Source: Rhodobacteraceae bacterium UBA996 (lineage in GTDB: Bacteria; Pseudomonadota; Alphaproteobacteria; Rhodobacterales; Rhodobacteraceae). Taken from it: DNA of 18,047 nt. Each line of letters opens with the position of its first letter. Within the stretch, counting starts at the first letter, position 1. The position numbers and the translations under genes were made by a program. The stretch is taken from assembly GCA_002291955.1 (NCBI GenBank), contig DBBA01000052.1:1-18047 (forward strand). Reading direction: 5' to 3'. Positions 6,604 through 14,219 of the stretch are shown here, piece after piece. The notes below the pieces were generated by a model. That model ran no database searches, was not told the DNA's origin, and worked only from the letters and a program-made list of their open reading frames with translations.

Positions 6604-6709
6604 AGGCCAGGCCCGGGGCCGGCACCCCGCGTCTGGCTGCGCGAATTGGCGGCACCCGCGGGATGCGGCGACGGGGTCCCGCGCAGGGGCGGGCCGTCCC
6701 GGTGGCGGG

Positions 6710-9208
6710 TCAGCCGTCCGCGCGCAGGCGCAGGTTCTGGGGGTCGTGAGGGCTGTCGGCAACCACGCGGGCGGGCCAGAGGTCCCCCAGCATCCGCACC
6801 TGCAGCACCGTGCCGGGCGCGGTCAGGTCCGGGCGGACATAGCCCATCCCGATGGACTGGCCGAACACCGGCGACCAGCCGCCCGAGGTCAGGCGGCCGA
6901 CCTTCTGCCCGTCGTGCAGCAATGCCTCGCGCCCCCAGGGGTCGGCGTCGGGGGGGCCGTCGATCAGGACGGTCACGCAGGCGGACCGGATGCCTTTGGC
7001 CAGCATCGCGTCACGCCCGTGGAAGTCCTTGGTCAGGTCCACGAAGCGGTCGAGGCCGCCTTCCAGCGGCGTCGCGTCGCGGCCGAGTTCGGTGCCGAAG
7101 GCGCGATAGGATTTCTCCTGCCGCAGCCAGTTCTGCGCGCGGGCACCGACGGGCTTCAGGCCCAGCGGCTCGCCCGCGTCCATCAGCCGGTCCCACAGGT
7201 GGTTCTGCATCTCGATCGGGTGATGCAGTTCCCAGCCGAGTTCGCCGGTATAGGCCACCCGCACGGCGCGGACCGGCACCATCCCCAGTTCGATGTCGCG
7301 CACCGACAGCCAGGGGAAGCGAGCGTTCGACAGGGCGGTGTCGGGGTCGGCGTCGCGGATCAGGCGCTTGAGGATGTCGCGCGACCGGGGACCGGCGAGG
7401 GCGAAGACGCCCCACTTGGTCGTCACGTCCTCCTCGTTCAGGCGACCGAAGCGGTCCTCCTGCGCCATCACGGCCTTGTACAGGTTGTCCTGGTCGTAGG
7501 CGTGCCAGGCCCCGGCGGAGATGAGGGTGTAGTCGTTTTCGGCGGTGCGCAGGATCGTGTATTCGGTGCGCGTCGTGCCCGTGGCGGTGAGCGTATAGGT
7601 CAGGTTGATCCGGCCGGGCTTGGGCAGGCGGTTCGTGGTGAACCAGTCAAGGAAGGCCGTCGCCCCCGGCCCGCTGAGGCGGTGCTTGGCAAAGGCGGTC
7701 GCGTCGATCAGGCCCGCGGTAGACCGCACCGACTGCGCCTCGGCCATCGCATGGGGCCACCACGTGCCGCGCCGGAAGCTGCGCCCGTCGTGGTCGAACC
7801 CTTCGGGCGCGTCCACGGGGCCATAGTAGATCGGCCGTTCCCAGCCGTTCACCTGCCCGAACTGCGCGCCCCGGGCCTTTTGCCGGTCATAGGCGGGGCT
7901 CGTCCGCAGCGGACGGCAGGCGGGGCGTTCCTCGTCGGGGTGGTGCAGGATGAAGACGTGGTCGTAGCATTCCTCGTTCTTGCGCGAGGCATACTCGGTC
8001 GTCATCCAGTCCTGCCCGAACCGCCGTGGGTCGAGGGACGCCATGTCGATCTCGGCCTCGCCTTCGGTCATCATCTGGGCGAGGTAGTGGCCGGTACCGC
8101 CTGCCGCGGTGATCCCGAAGCTGAAGCCTTCGGCGAGCCACATGTTGGTCAGCCCCGGCGCGGGGCCGACCAGCGGGTTGCCGTCGGGGGTGTAGCAGAT
8201 CGGCCCGTTGTAGTCGTCCTTGAGGCCCACCGTCTCGGACGACGGGATGCGGTGGATGAAGGACATGTATTCGGCCTCGATCCGTTCGAGGTCGAGGGGA
8301 AAGAGGTCGGCGCGGAAGCTGTCGGGCACGCCGTAGGGGAAGCGGGCAGGGGCGCCCTTTTCGTAGGGACCGAGGATCCAGCCGCCGCGCTCCTCGCGTA
8401 CGTACCACTTGGCGTCGGCGTCGCGCAGGACGGGGTGCTGGGGGTTGGTCTTGCGCCAGTCCACCAGTGCGGGATCGGGCTCGGTGACGATGTACTGGTG
8501 TTCGACCACCACGGCGGGGGTCTTGATCCCCAGAAGCCGGGCCGTGCGCTGCGCGTGGTTGCCGGTGGCGGTGACGACATGCTCGGCAGTGATCTCGATC
8601 CGCTCGTCGGAGGGGACCAGGTTGCCGCCCTGTTCCACCATCTTCGTCAGGGTCACGACCCATTCCGACCCGGTCCAGCGATAGGCGTCGGCCTGCCAGC
8701 GGCGTTCGATGGTGGCACCATGCTGGCGCGCGCCCTTGGCCATTCCTTGCGTCACGTCGGCGGGGTTGATGTAGCCGTCCTGCGGGTGGAACAGGGCACC
8801 GACCAGGTCCTCGGTCCGGACCAGGGGCCAGCGGTCCTTGATCTGCCGGGGCGTCAGGAACTGGTGCTCGATCCCCACGGTCTCGGCGGTGGTGGAGTAC
8901 AGGCGGTATTCGTCCATCCGGGCGGCCGTCTGCGCCATGCGCAGGTTGCCGACCACCGCGAACCCGGGATCAAGCCCGGTCTCGGCCTGCAACCCCTTGT
9001 AGAAGCGCACGGAATAGTCGTGGATGTGGCTGGTCGCGTAGCCCATGTTGAACAGGGGCAGAAGCCCCGCCGCGTGCCAGGTGGACCCGGCGGTGAGCTC
9101 GTCCCGTTCGACCAGGAGCGTGTCCCAGCCCGCGCGCGCCAGGTGATAGGTGATCCCCGCCCCCACCGCGCCGCCGCCCACCACCAGTGCCCTGACATGC
9201 GTCTTCAT
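6710..9208 (-). CDS. GcvT-type FAD oxidoreductase, dimethylglycine/sarcosine dehydrogenase-like
   Basis: 832 aa, full length for the family. N-terminal FAD-binding oxidoreductase domain (about 5-376) starts with GGGAVGAG (11-18). GSTWHAAG (41-48) matches the site where mammalian DMGDH holds FAD covalently, so His45 is the expected attachment residue. A central linker domain follows (about 380-435), then the folate-binding GcvT domain (about 440-735, with YTGELGWEL at 653-661) and GcvT C-terminal barrel (about 740-825). The overall sequence reads like human DMGDH throughout. Expected reaction: oxidative N-demethylation of dimethylglycine or sarcosine, passing the methyl carbon to tetrahydrofolate to give 5,10-methylene-THF. 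Exact substrate not decidable. ATG 9208 has AGGAG eight bases upstream. It is divergent from panC. Confidence 0.93.
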   Translation of the reverse strand: MKTHVRALVVGGGAVGAGITYHLARAGWDTLLVERDELTAGSTWHAAGLLPLFNMGYATSHIHDYSVRFYKGLQAETGLDPGFAVVGNLRMAQTAARMDEYRLYSTTAETVGIEHQFLTPRQIKDRWPLVRTEDLVGALFHPQDGYINPADVTQGMAKGARQHGATIERRWQADAYRWTGSEWVVTLTKMVEQGGNLVPSDERIEITAEHVVTATGNHAQRTARLLGIKTPAVVVEHQYIVTEPDPALVDWRKTNPQHPVLRDADAKWYVREERGGWILGPYEKGAPARFPYGVPDSFRADLFPLDLERIEAEYMSFIHRIPSSETVGLKDDYNGPICYTPDGNPLVGPAPGLTNMWLAEGFSFGITAAGGTGHYLAQMMTEGEAEIDMASLDPRRFGQDWMTTEYASRKNEECYDHVFILHHPDEERPACRPLRTSPAYDRQKARGAQFGQVNGWERPIYYGPVDAPEGFDHDGRSFRRGTWWPHAMAEAQSVRSTAGLIDATAFAKHRLSGPGATAFLDWFTTNRLPKPGRINLTYTLTATGTTRTEYTILRTAENDYTLISAGAWHAYDQDNLYKAVMAQEDRFGRLNEEDVTTKWGVFALAGPRSRDILKRLIRDADPDTALSNARFPWLSVRDIELGMVPVRAVRVAYTGELGWELHHPIEMQNHLWDRLMDAGEPLGLKPVGARAQNWLRQEKSYRAFGTELGRDATPLEGGLDRFVDLTKDFHGRDAMLAKGIRSACVTVLIDGPPDADPWGREALLHDGQKVGRLTSGGWSPVFGQSIGMGYVRPDLTAPGTVLQVRMLGDLWPARVVADSPHDPQNLRLRADG

Positions 9209-9348
9209 GGCCCGCACTCCTGCCGCTTGCGCGCCCGACACTGAACCATCGCCGCGTCCCGCGGCAGACCCCCGCGACACCCCGCCGCGCGATTGCGACA
9301 TCGGCAGCGCGCGCGGGGGGCGCTGCCCCGCGGCCTTGCCGTCGGTCC

Positions 9349-9370
9349 CGCGGGGGCAGACAGCCCCCCG
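9349..9370. other. GC hairpin upstream of panC
   Basis: GCGGGGG near 9349 pairs with CCCCCGC near 9370 (7 pairs, 8-base loop) in the 220-base divergent gap between the flavoenzyme and panC. It lies just upstream of the predicted panC -35. Role unknown. Confidence 0.3.
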
Positions 9371-9376
9371 CCTGCC

Positions 9377-9405
9377 TTGTCGCCTGCCTGCGCCGCAGCT
9401 AACCA
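9377..9405 (+). promoter_or_regulatory. Predicted panC-panB promoter
   Basis: -35 TTGTCG (9377-9382), 17-base spacer, -10 TAACCA (9400-9405). The predicted leader is under 20 bases, ending in the AGGGAGG ribosome site of panC. Confidence 0.4.
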
Positions 9406-9428
9406 TGCAGGCGCGAGGGAGGGCGGCG

Positions 9429-10274
9429 ATGCAGGTGATCCGGACCAAGGCTGCGATGCGCGACATCTCGCGCGGTTGGCGCCGTTCGGGGGCGCGGGTC
9501 GGGCTGGTGCCGACCATGGGCTATCTGCATGACGGGCACCTGGCGCTGGTGCGCGCGGCGCGGGCGCGGGCCGACCGGGTGGTCGTGTCGATCTTCGTCA
9601 ATCCCACGCAGTTCGGACCCACCGAGGATTTCGCGGCCTACCCGCGCGACGAGGCGCGCGACCTGGCCCTCCTGCGGGCCGAGGGGGTGGATGCGATGTT
9701 CGCCCCCGATGCCGCCGAGATGTACCACCCCGACCGGCAGACCATCGTCGAGACGACGGACCTTGCCCGCGTCCTGATGGGCAAACTGCGGCCCGGGCAT
9801 TTCCGCGGTGTGGCGACCGTGGTGACGAAGCTGTTCCACATCGTCGAGCCCGACCTCGCCTGCTTCGGCGAGAAGGATTTCCAGCAGCTGGCGGTGATCC
9901 GCACCATGGTCCGCGACCTGGACATGGCTGTGGAGATCGTGGGTGTCCCCACGGTGCGGGAGCCCGACGGGCTGGCGATGTCGTCGCGCAATGTGCGCCT
10001 GACGCCCGAGAATCGCGCCACCGCGCCGGTGCTGGCGCGCGCGCTGGACCTTGGCGCGCGGCTGGCGCGCGAGGGCGCCACCGCCCCGCAGATCGTGCGC
10101 GCCGTGCGCGATGCTATCGACGCGGAACCCCGGGCCAACGTGCAGTCGGTCGATCTGCGCGATGCCGGGACGCTGGCCACCGTGCAGGGGCGCCTGACCC
10201 GGCCCGCCGTGGTGCTGCTGGCGGTGCGGTTCGGTGCGGTGCTGCTGATCGACCAGCGCGTGATCGCGCCCTGA
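9429..10274 (+). CDS. panC: Pantothenate synthetase (pantoate--beta-alanine ligase)
   Basis: 281 aa (E. coli 283). It joins pantoate to beta-alanine using ATP, the last step of pantothenate synthesis, in the cytoplasm. Diagnostic motifs: PTMGYLHDGH (28-37) with the His34/His37 nucleotide-binding pair, FVNPTQFGPTEDF (56-68), GEKDFQQL (147-154), and the KMSKS-like EPDGLAMSSRN (178-188). Start ATG 9429 follows AGGGAGG; the in-frame ATG at 9405 has no ribosome site and overlaps the predicted -10. It is followed 16 bases later by panB on the same strand, making a panC-panB operon. Confidence 0.97.
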   Translation: MQVIRTKAAMRDISRGWRRSGARVGLVPTMGYLHDGHLALVRAARARADRVVVSIFVNPTQFGPTEDFAAYPRDEARDLALLRAEGVDAMFAPDAAEMYHPDRQTIVETTDLARVLMGKLRPGHFRGVATVVTKLFHIVEPDLACFGEKDFQQLAVIRTMVRDLDMAVEIVGVPTVREPDGLAMSSRNVRLTPENRATAPVLARALDLGARLAREGATAPQIVRAVRDAIDAEPRANVQSVDLRDAGTLATVQGRLTRPAVVLLAVRFGAVLLIDQRVIAP

Positions 10275-10290
10275 GGGAAGGAGAGCCCCC

Positions 10291-11109
10291 ATGTCCACCG
10301 AGCCCGCGCCGAAGCCCGTCCGCCGGATCACCGTGCCCGACATCGCCGCGCGCAAGGGCGGCGCGCCGATCGTGGCGCTGACGTCCTATCACGCGCATAC
10401 GGCCGCCATCGTGGACCGGCACGCCGACCTGATCCTGGTGGGCGACTCGCTTGGCATGGTCATGCACGGGATGGAGACGACCGTGGGCGTGCCGCTTGAC
10501 CTGATGCTGATGCATGGTCGTGCCGTGGTCCGGGGGACCCGCCGCGCGCTGGTCGTCGTGGACATGCCGTTCGGCACCTATGAGGAAAGCCCCAACGTCG
10601 CCTTCCGCAATGCCGCAACCATCCTGAAGGAAACCGGCTGCGGCGCGGTCAAGCTGGAAGGCGGGGCGCGCATGGCCGAGACGATCCGCTTCCTGACCGA
10701 GCGTGGCGTACCGGTGATGGCGCATGTGGGCCTGACCCCGCAATCGGCGCTGACCATGGGCGGGTTCAAGACCCAAGGGCGCGACCCCGCGACCTGGGCC
10801 ACCCATGTGGCCGATGCGGTGGCGGTGGCGCAGGCGGGGGCGTTCTCGGTCGTGGTGGAAGGCGTGGTCGAGGGGCTGGCGCGCGAGATCACGCAAGCCG
10901 TAGCGATCCCCACCATTGGCATCGGCGCGAGCGTCGATTGCGACGGGCAGATCCTGGTGCTCGAGGACATGCTGGGCCTGAACCCGAAGCCGCCGAGGTT
11001 CGTCAAGACCTATGGCGCGCTGGGGCAGGCGATCGAGGATGCGGTGCGCGGCTATGCGGACGATGTCCGCGCGCGGGCGTTTCCGACCGACGCGCAGACC
11101 TATCGCTGA
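10291..11109 (+). CDS. panB: 3-methyl-2-oxobutanoate hydroxymethyltransferase
   Basis: 272 aa. It adds a hydroxymethyl group from 5,10-methylene-tetrahydrofolate to alpha-ketoisovalerate, giving ketopantoate, the first committed step of pantothenate synthesis. Metal and catalytic residues expected for PanB are present: Asp52 in VGDSLGM (50-56), Asp91 in VDMPFGTY (90-97), Lys121 and Glu123 in KLEGG, His145 in HVGLTPQ, and Glu190 in VVVEGV. GIGA (210-213) is also conserved. GGAAGGAGA precedes the ATG. It is the second gene of the panC-panB pair, and ends only seven bases before the end of the convergent exporter gene. No panE or panD is seen here. Confidence 0.97.
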   Translation: MSTEPAPKPVRRITVPDIAARKGGAPIVALTSYHAHTAAIVDRHADLILVGDSLGMVMHGMETTVGVPLDLMLMHGRAVVRGTRRALVVVDMPFGTYEESPNVAFRNAATILKETGCGAVKLEGGARMAETIRFLTERGVPVMAHVGLTPQSALTMGGFKTQGRDPATWATHVADAVAVAQAGAFSVVVEGVVEGLAREITQAVAIPTIGIGASVDCDGQILVLEDMLGLNPKPPRFVKTYGALGQAIEDAVRGYADDVRARAFPTDAQTYR

Positions 11110-11116
11110 GGGCGCG

Positions 11117-11734
11117 TCAGGCCAGCGCCAGCCAGACCGCGACCGCGACCAGCCCCAGCGCCTGAACGCGCAGCGCGGTGCGCAGTCGGGCGGGCGAGGA
11201 CACCAGCCGGTGGACGCTGCCCGCCGCCACCACGATTCCTGCGTGCACTGCCGTCGCCACGGCCGTGTAGGCGCCCGCAAGAACCAGCCGGTCGGCGGTC
11301 GAGGGCGTGGCGCCCGGTGGCAGGAAGGACGGAACGACCACGGCGAAGAACAGGACCGTCTTCGCGTTCAGGAGGTTGCCGATCAGGCCGCGCAGGAAGT
11401 GCGCGCGGGCCGATGCACCCGCCACGCCGCCTTCGTCGCGTTCCGTGGTGCCGCGCCAGGCGAGCCACGCGAGCCACAAAAGCCACGCGATGCCCGCCAC
11501 CCGCACCAGCGGATCGGCCCAGGGCGCCGCCGCAAACAGCGCCGCCACGCCGACCGAGGCCGCCGAGCCCAGGATCGCGAGGCCGAGCGCCACGCCCGCC
11601 ACGGCGGCCAGTCCGCGCGCGCGCCCCTCGGTCGCGGCGACGAGCGCAAGGTAGCCCATGTTCGGCCCGGGCGTCAGTTCGACGATCAGGCTGGCGAGGA
11701 CGAAGGGAGCAAGTGCCGCGGCGGTCAGATCCAC
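11117..11734 (-). CDS. LysE/RhtB-family amino-acid exporter
   Basis: 205 aa inner-membrane protein. It carries the family's TPGPN motif (21-25) at the end of the first membrane segment and GNLLNAKTVLFF (119-130), corresponding to the conserved N-P-K region. Hydrophobic stretches near 5-20, 40-68, 77-93, 112-137, 150-172 and 188-205 fit the usual six-segment topology. These proteins export amino acids or related small molecules; the substrate is unknown. The start is GTG 11734, overlapping the hemF stop by ten bases, since no ATG precedes the conserved TPGPN segment. No clear ribosome site is visible, so translation is probably coupled to hemF. There is no evident biochemical link to haem synthesis. 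Confidence 0.88.
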   Translation of the reverse strand: MDLTAAALAPFVLASLIVELTPGPNMGYLALVAATEGRARGLAAVAGVALGLAILGSAASVGVAALFAAAPWADPLVRVAGIAWLLWLAWLAWRGTTERDEGGVAGASARAHFLRGLIGNLLNAKTVLFFAVVVPSFLPPGATPSTADRLVLAGAYTAVATAVHAGIVVAAGSVHRLVSSPARLRTALRVQALGLVAVAVWLALA

Positions 11735-12639
11735 TTGGCGAGCGGCGGAAGGCTCATCAGAACCGCGTTCGCGTCGTGGCCGGTTTCCAGCCCGAACTTC
11801 GTGCCGCGGTCATAGATCAGGTTGTATTCGGCATAGAGCCCGCGGTGGACCAGTTGCGCGTCCTTGTCGGCGGGGGTGAAGGCTTCGGTGCGGCGCTTTT
11901 CCATCAGGGGCACGAAGGCGGGCAGGAAGGCCGCGCCCACGTCGCGGGTCAGGGCAAAGTCGGCCTCCCAGTCGCCGGTGCAGCGGTCGTCGTAGAAGAT
12001 GCCGCCGACGCCCCGGGCGCGGCCGCGGTGCGGGACGAAGAAGTATTCGTCGGCCCAGGCCTTGTAGCGGGGGTAGATGTCGGGCCCGTGCGGGTCGCAG
12101 GCGGATTTCAGGACGGCGTGGAAGGCGGCGGTGTCCTCGCCGACCTCGAGGCAGGGGTTGAGGTCGGAGCCGCCGCCGAACCACCAGGCGTGGGGCGTCC
12201 AGAACATGCGGGTGTTCATGTGGACGGCGGGCGCCCGGGGGTTCTGCATGTGGGCAACGAGGCTGATGCCGGAGGCCCAGAAGCGCGGATCGGCGTCCAT
12301 GCCGGGGATGCCCTTGCGCGCGGCCATGGCGGCCTGTGCGCGGGGCTGAAGCGTGCCGTACACGGTGGACACGTTCACGCCCACCTTCTCGAACACGCGG
12401 CCGCCGCGCAGGACGCTCATCAGACCTCCACCCGCGTCCGTGTCGCCATCGGCATGGCGGCGGGTTTCCGTCACCTCGAACCGGCCCGGGGCCATGTCGG
12501 CGAAGGGGCCGGTGCTGTGGCTGTCCTCGAGCGCCTCGAACGCTGCGACGATGCGGTCGCGGAGCGTGCGGAACCAGGCGCTGGCGCGGGCCTTTTCGTC
12601 GGCCATGCTGTCGGGGAGAAGGGCGGTGTCATGCGGCAT
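11725..12639 (-). CDS. hemF: Oxygen-dependent coproporphyrinogen III oxidase
   Basis: 304 aa (E. coli 299). It converts coproporphyrinogen III to protoporphyrinogen IX using O2, a late step of haem (and, where present, bacteriochlorophyll) synthesis. Family blocks are intact: GGGLMSVLRGGRVFEKVG (70-87), HMNTRMF (140-146), WWFGGGSDLNP (152-162), HRGRARGVGGIFYD (204-217) and the C-terminal LVHRGLYAEYNLIYDRGTKF (263-282) with FGLETG after it. ATG 12639 has AGGAGAG eight bases upstream. A predicted promoter lies at 12662-12690. I found no clear FNR-type TTGAT-N4-ATCAA site. It overlaps the downstream exporter gene by ten bases. Its presence means haem can be made aerobically. Confidence 0.97.
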   Translation of the reverse strand: MPHDTALLPDSMADEKARASAWFRTLRDRIVAAFEALEDSHSTGPFADMAPGRFEVTETRRHADGDTDAGGGLMSVLRGGRVFEKVGVNVSTVYGTLQPRAQAAMAARKGIPGMDADPRFWASGISLVAHMQNPRAPAVHMNTRMFWTPHAWWFGGGSDLNPCLEVGEDTAAFHAVLKSACDPHGPDIYPRYKAWADEYFFVPHRGRARGVGGIFYDDRCTGDWEADFALTRDVGAAFLPAFVPLMEKRRTEAFTPADKDAQLVHRGLYAEYNLIYDRGTKFGLETGHDANAVLMSLPPLAKWI

Positions 12640-12661
12640 GGGTCACTCTCCTGTCAGGCGC

Positions 12662-12690
12662 AGTTAACAGGATCGGTGTGCGGGCGACAA
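12662..12690 (-). promoter_or_regulatory. Predicted hemF promoter
   Basis: Minus strand: -35 TTGTCG (12690-12685), 17-base spacer, -10 TTAACT (12667-12662). The leader would be about 15 bases, just enough for the AGGAGAG site. Confidence 0.35.
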
Positions 12691-12774
12691 CCGTGGCGCC
12701 GGGACGCAGGCGAGAGGCGGGGGCGCATGCGGGAGACGGAGGCGGAGGGGGGCTGCCCGCAACTCTCGAAAGAA

Positions 12775-12840
12775 GGGGGCTCTGCCCCCCGGCGCGGCTT
12801 GCGCCGCGCTCCCCCCGGGGTATTTGGAAGAGGATGAAGG
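12775..12840 (-). repeat. Rhodobacterales-type intergenic repeat, copy B
   Basis: The core at 12812-12840 is the inverse of copy A (25 of 29 bases). It is followed, reading the minus strand, by an extra 7-base-pair hairpin (12792-12798 with 12803-12809, GCAA loop on the minus strand) and then the GGGGGC-AGA-GCCCCC hairpin (12775-12789) also seen in copy A. It lies between the divergent hemF and lipoprotein genes, so it is upstream of both. Confidence 0.7.
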
Positions 12841-12912
12841 GAACGACGCGCCCCGGGCCGGGGCGGGCCCGGACCTGGGCGGGACCGTCCGCCCGCGCGA
12901 AGGAGTGCGCCG

Positions 12913-13308
12913 ATGCGATACAGCCATTCTGTCCTGATCGGGACCATCGCCGTGGTGCTGGCCGCCTGCGGCACGCCGCAGGAGCGCTGCATCGCCCGCG
13001 AGAGCCGCGACCTGCGGGTGCTGGACCAGCTGATTGCCGAGACCGAGGGCACCATCGCCCGGGGCTTTGCGCTGGAGCAGGAGAGCTTCGTCATCACCCA
13101 GACGGTGCCCTGCCAGGTGCGCGGGCCGAACAACACCATCGTGACCGACCTGTGCGAGACCGAGCAGGTGGTGGAGCGCACGCGGCCCGTGGCGGTGAAC
13201 CTGGATGACGAGCGGGCCAAGCTGCGGTCGATGCAGGCGCGGCGGGCAGAGCTGGCGCAGACCGTAGGCGGGCGGATCGAGGCCTGTCGCGTGGCCTATC
13301 CCGAGTAG
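12913..13308 (+). CDS. Small cysteine-rich lipoprotein of unknown function
   Basis: 131 aa. A lipoprotein signal peptide is clear: short N-region, hydrophobic VLIGTIAVVLAAC and lipobox L16-A-A-C19, so the mature protein should be lipid-anchored in the envelope at Cys19. Four further cysteines (26, 67, 80, 123) could form two disulfides. Residues about 96-116 (DDERAKLRSMQARRAELAQT) are charged and helical, possibly a short coiled coil; 30-50 also looks helical. AAGGAG lies seven bases before the ATG. I do not recognise a functional domain and can only call it a putative envelope lipoprotein. It is a single gene, divergent from hemF and convergent with the SDR gene. Confidence 0.85.
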   Translation: MRYSHSVLIGTIAVVLAACGTPQERCIARESRDLRVLDQLIAETEGTIARGFALEQESFVITQTVPCQVRGPNNTIVTDLCETEQVVERTRPVAVNLDDERAKLRSMQARRAELAQTVGGRIEACRVAYPE

Positions 13309-13337
13309 CAGGGGCGCGACGCTCCCTGGCGGTCAGT

Positions 13338-13369
13338 GGACGGTCAGAGGGCGGCGGTCGGGACCGTCC
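13338..13369. terminator. Inverted repeat between convergent genes
   Basis: GGACGGTC (13338-13345) pairs perfectly with GACCGTCC (13362-13369), with a 16-base loop, in the 74-base gap between the lipoprotein and SDR stops. Likely a two-way terminator, though without T runs. The short motif GTCAGTGG also occurs on both sides of it (about 13332 and 13382). Confidence 0.4.
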
Positions 13370-13382
13370 GTGCGCTGGGCCG

Positions 13383-14195
13383 TCAGTGGGCGGGCGTGCC
13401 GGACGGGTCGATCAGGGTGCGGCCCCCGTCCACGGTCAGGATCTGGCCGGTCATGAACTGGGACGCATCCGAGGCGAGGAACTGCGCCACCTCGGCCAGC
13501 TCGGAGGGCGGCGCGATGCGGCCCATCGGCGTGTGGGCGATGATGTCCTCGCGCGCGGTGTCGTCGCCCTTGATCCGTTCGCGCAGGGACGCGCTCATCA
13601 CGCTGCCCGGCGCCACGGCGTTCACCCGGATGCGGTGCGGAGCGAGGGCCACGGCCATGGCGCGGGTCATCTGGTCAAGCGCGGCGGTGGCGACCGAGTA
13701 GCCCAGAAGCTCGGCCTGGGCGCGCCGCGCGGCGATGGACGAGACGTTGACGATGGCCCCGATCGGACCATCGGTCCGGCCCTGCCGTTCGGCCAGCGCG
13801 ATCATCTTGCGCGCGGTGTGCTGGGTCAGGCGCAGCGCCGTCATCAGGTTCTGTTGCAGCATGTCCTCGACCAGATCGGCCTCGGGCGACAGGGGGTCGG
13901 ACAGGGCCACCGACCGGCTGGCGTTCACCAGGATGTCGACACCATCGAAGGCCTCGATCGTCGCGGACAGGAGGTTGGCGATGTTCAGCTTGCGCGTCAG
14001 GTCGCAGGCGAAGGTGCGCACGGTGGACCCGTCGGCGGCGGCATCGTCGCCCACCTCGGACATCAGGCGGGGTTCGTCGCGGTCGGCGAACATCACGCGG
14101 GCGCCGGATTCGACGAAGTGCCGGGCGATGGCCAGACCGATCCCGTGCGCGGCGCCGGTCACGATGGCCGACTTGCCGGACAGCGACAGAGACAT
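13383..14195 (-). CDS. Short-chain dehydrogenase/reductase family protein without the catalytic Lys
   Basis: 270 aa. Classical SDR fold: cofactor loop TGAAHGIG (13-20), Asp65 after strand 3 (CDLT), Asn116 on helix 4, Ser153 in NVSS, and Tyr166. The active-site motif Y-x-x-x-K reads Y166-S-V-A-T170, so the catalytic Lys is Thr (codon ACC). The usual NNAG is VNAS (90-93). The C-terminal VNAVAPGSV and TGQILTVDGG blocks are normal. Cofactor binding is likely; ordinary dehydrogenase activity is doubtful. From memory, roseobacters have SDRs with this altered site, so it may be a conserved subfamily, not decay. AAGGGA precedes ATG 14195. It begins 24 bases after the methyltransferase gene, as last gene of a clpS-led cluster. 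Confidence 0.88.
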   Translation of the reverse strand: MSLSLSGKSAIVTGAAHGIGLAIARHFVESGARVMFADRDEPRLMSEVGDDAAADGSTVRTFACDLTRKLNIANLLSATIEAFDGVDILVNASRSVALSDPLSPEADLVEDMLQQNLMTALRLTQHTARKMIALAERQGRTDGPIGAIVNVSSIAARRAQAELLGYSVATAALDQMTRAMAVALAPHRIRVNAVAPGSVMSASLRERIKGDDTAREDIIAHTPMGRIAPPSELAEVAQFLASDASQFMTGQILTVDGGRTLIDPSGTPAH

Positions 14196-14219
14196 GGGCG
14201 TGTTCCCTTGTGGTTTCGG

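Noticed and set aside
6746..9244. 832-codon plus-strand open frame antisense to the flavoenzyme gene
   Set aside because: Same codon-bias artefact; no domain, no ribosome site, and composition typical of a shadow frame.
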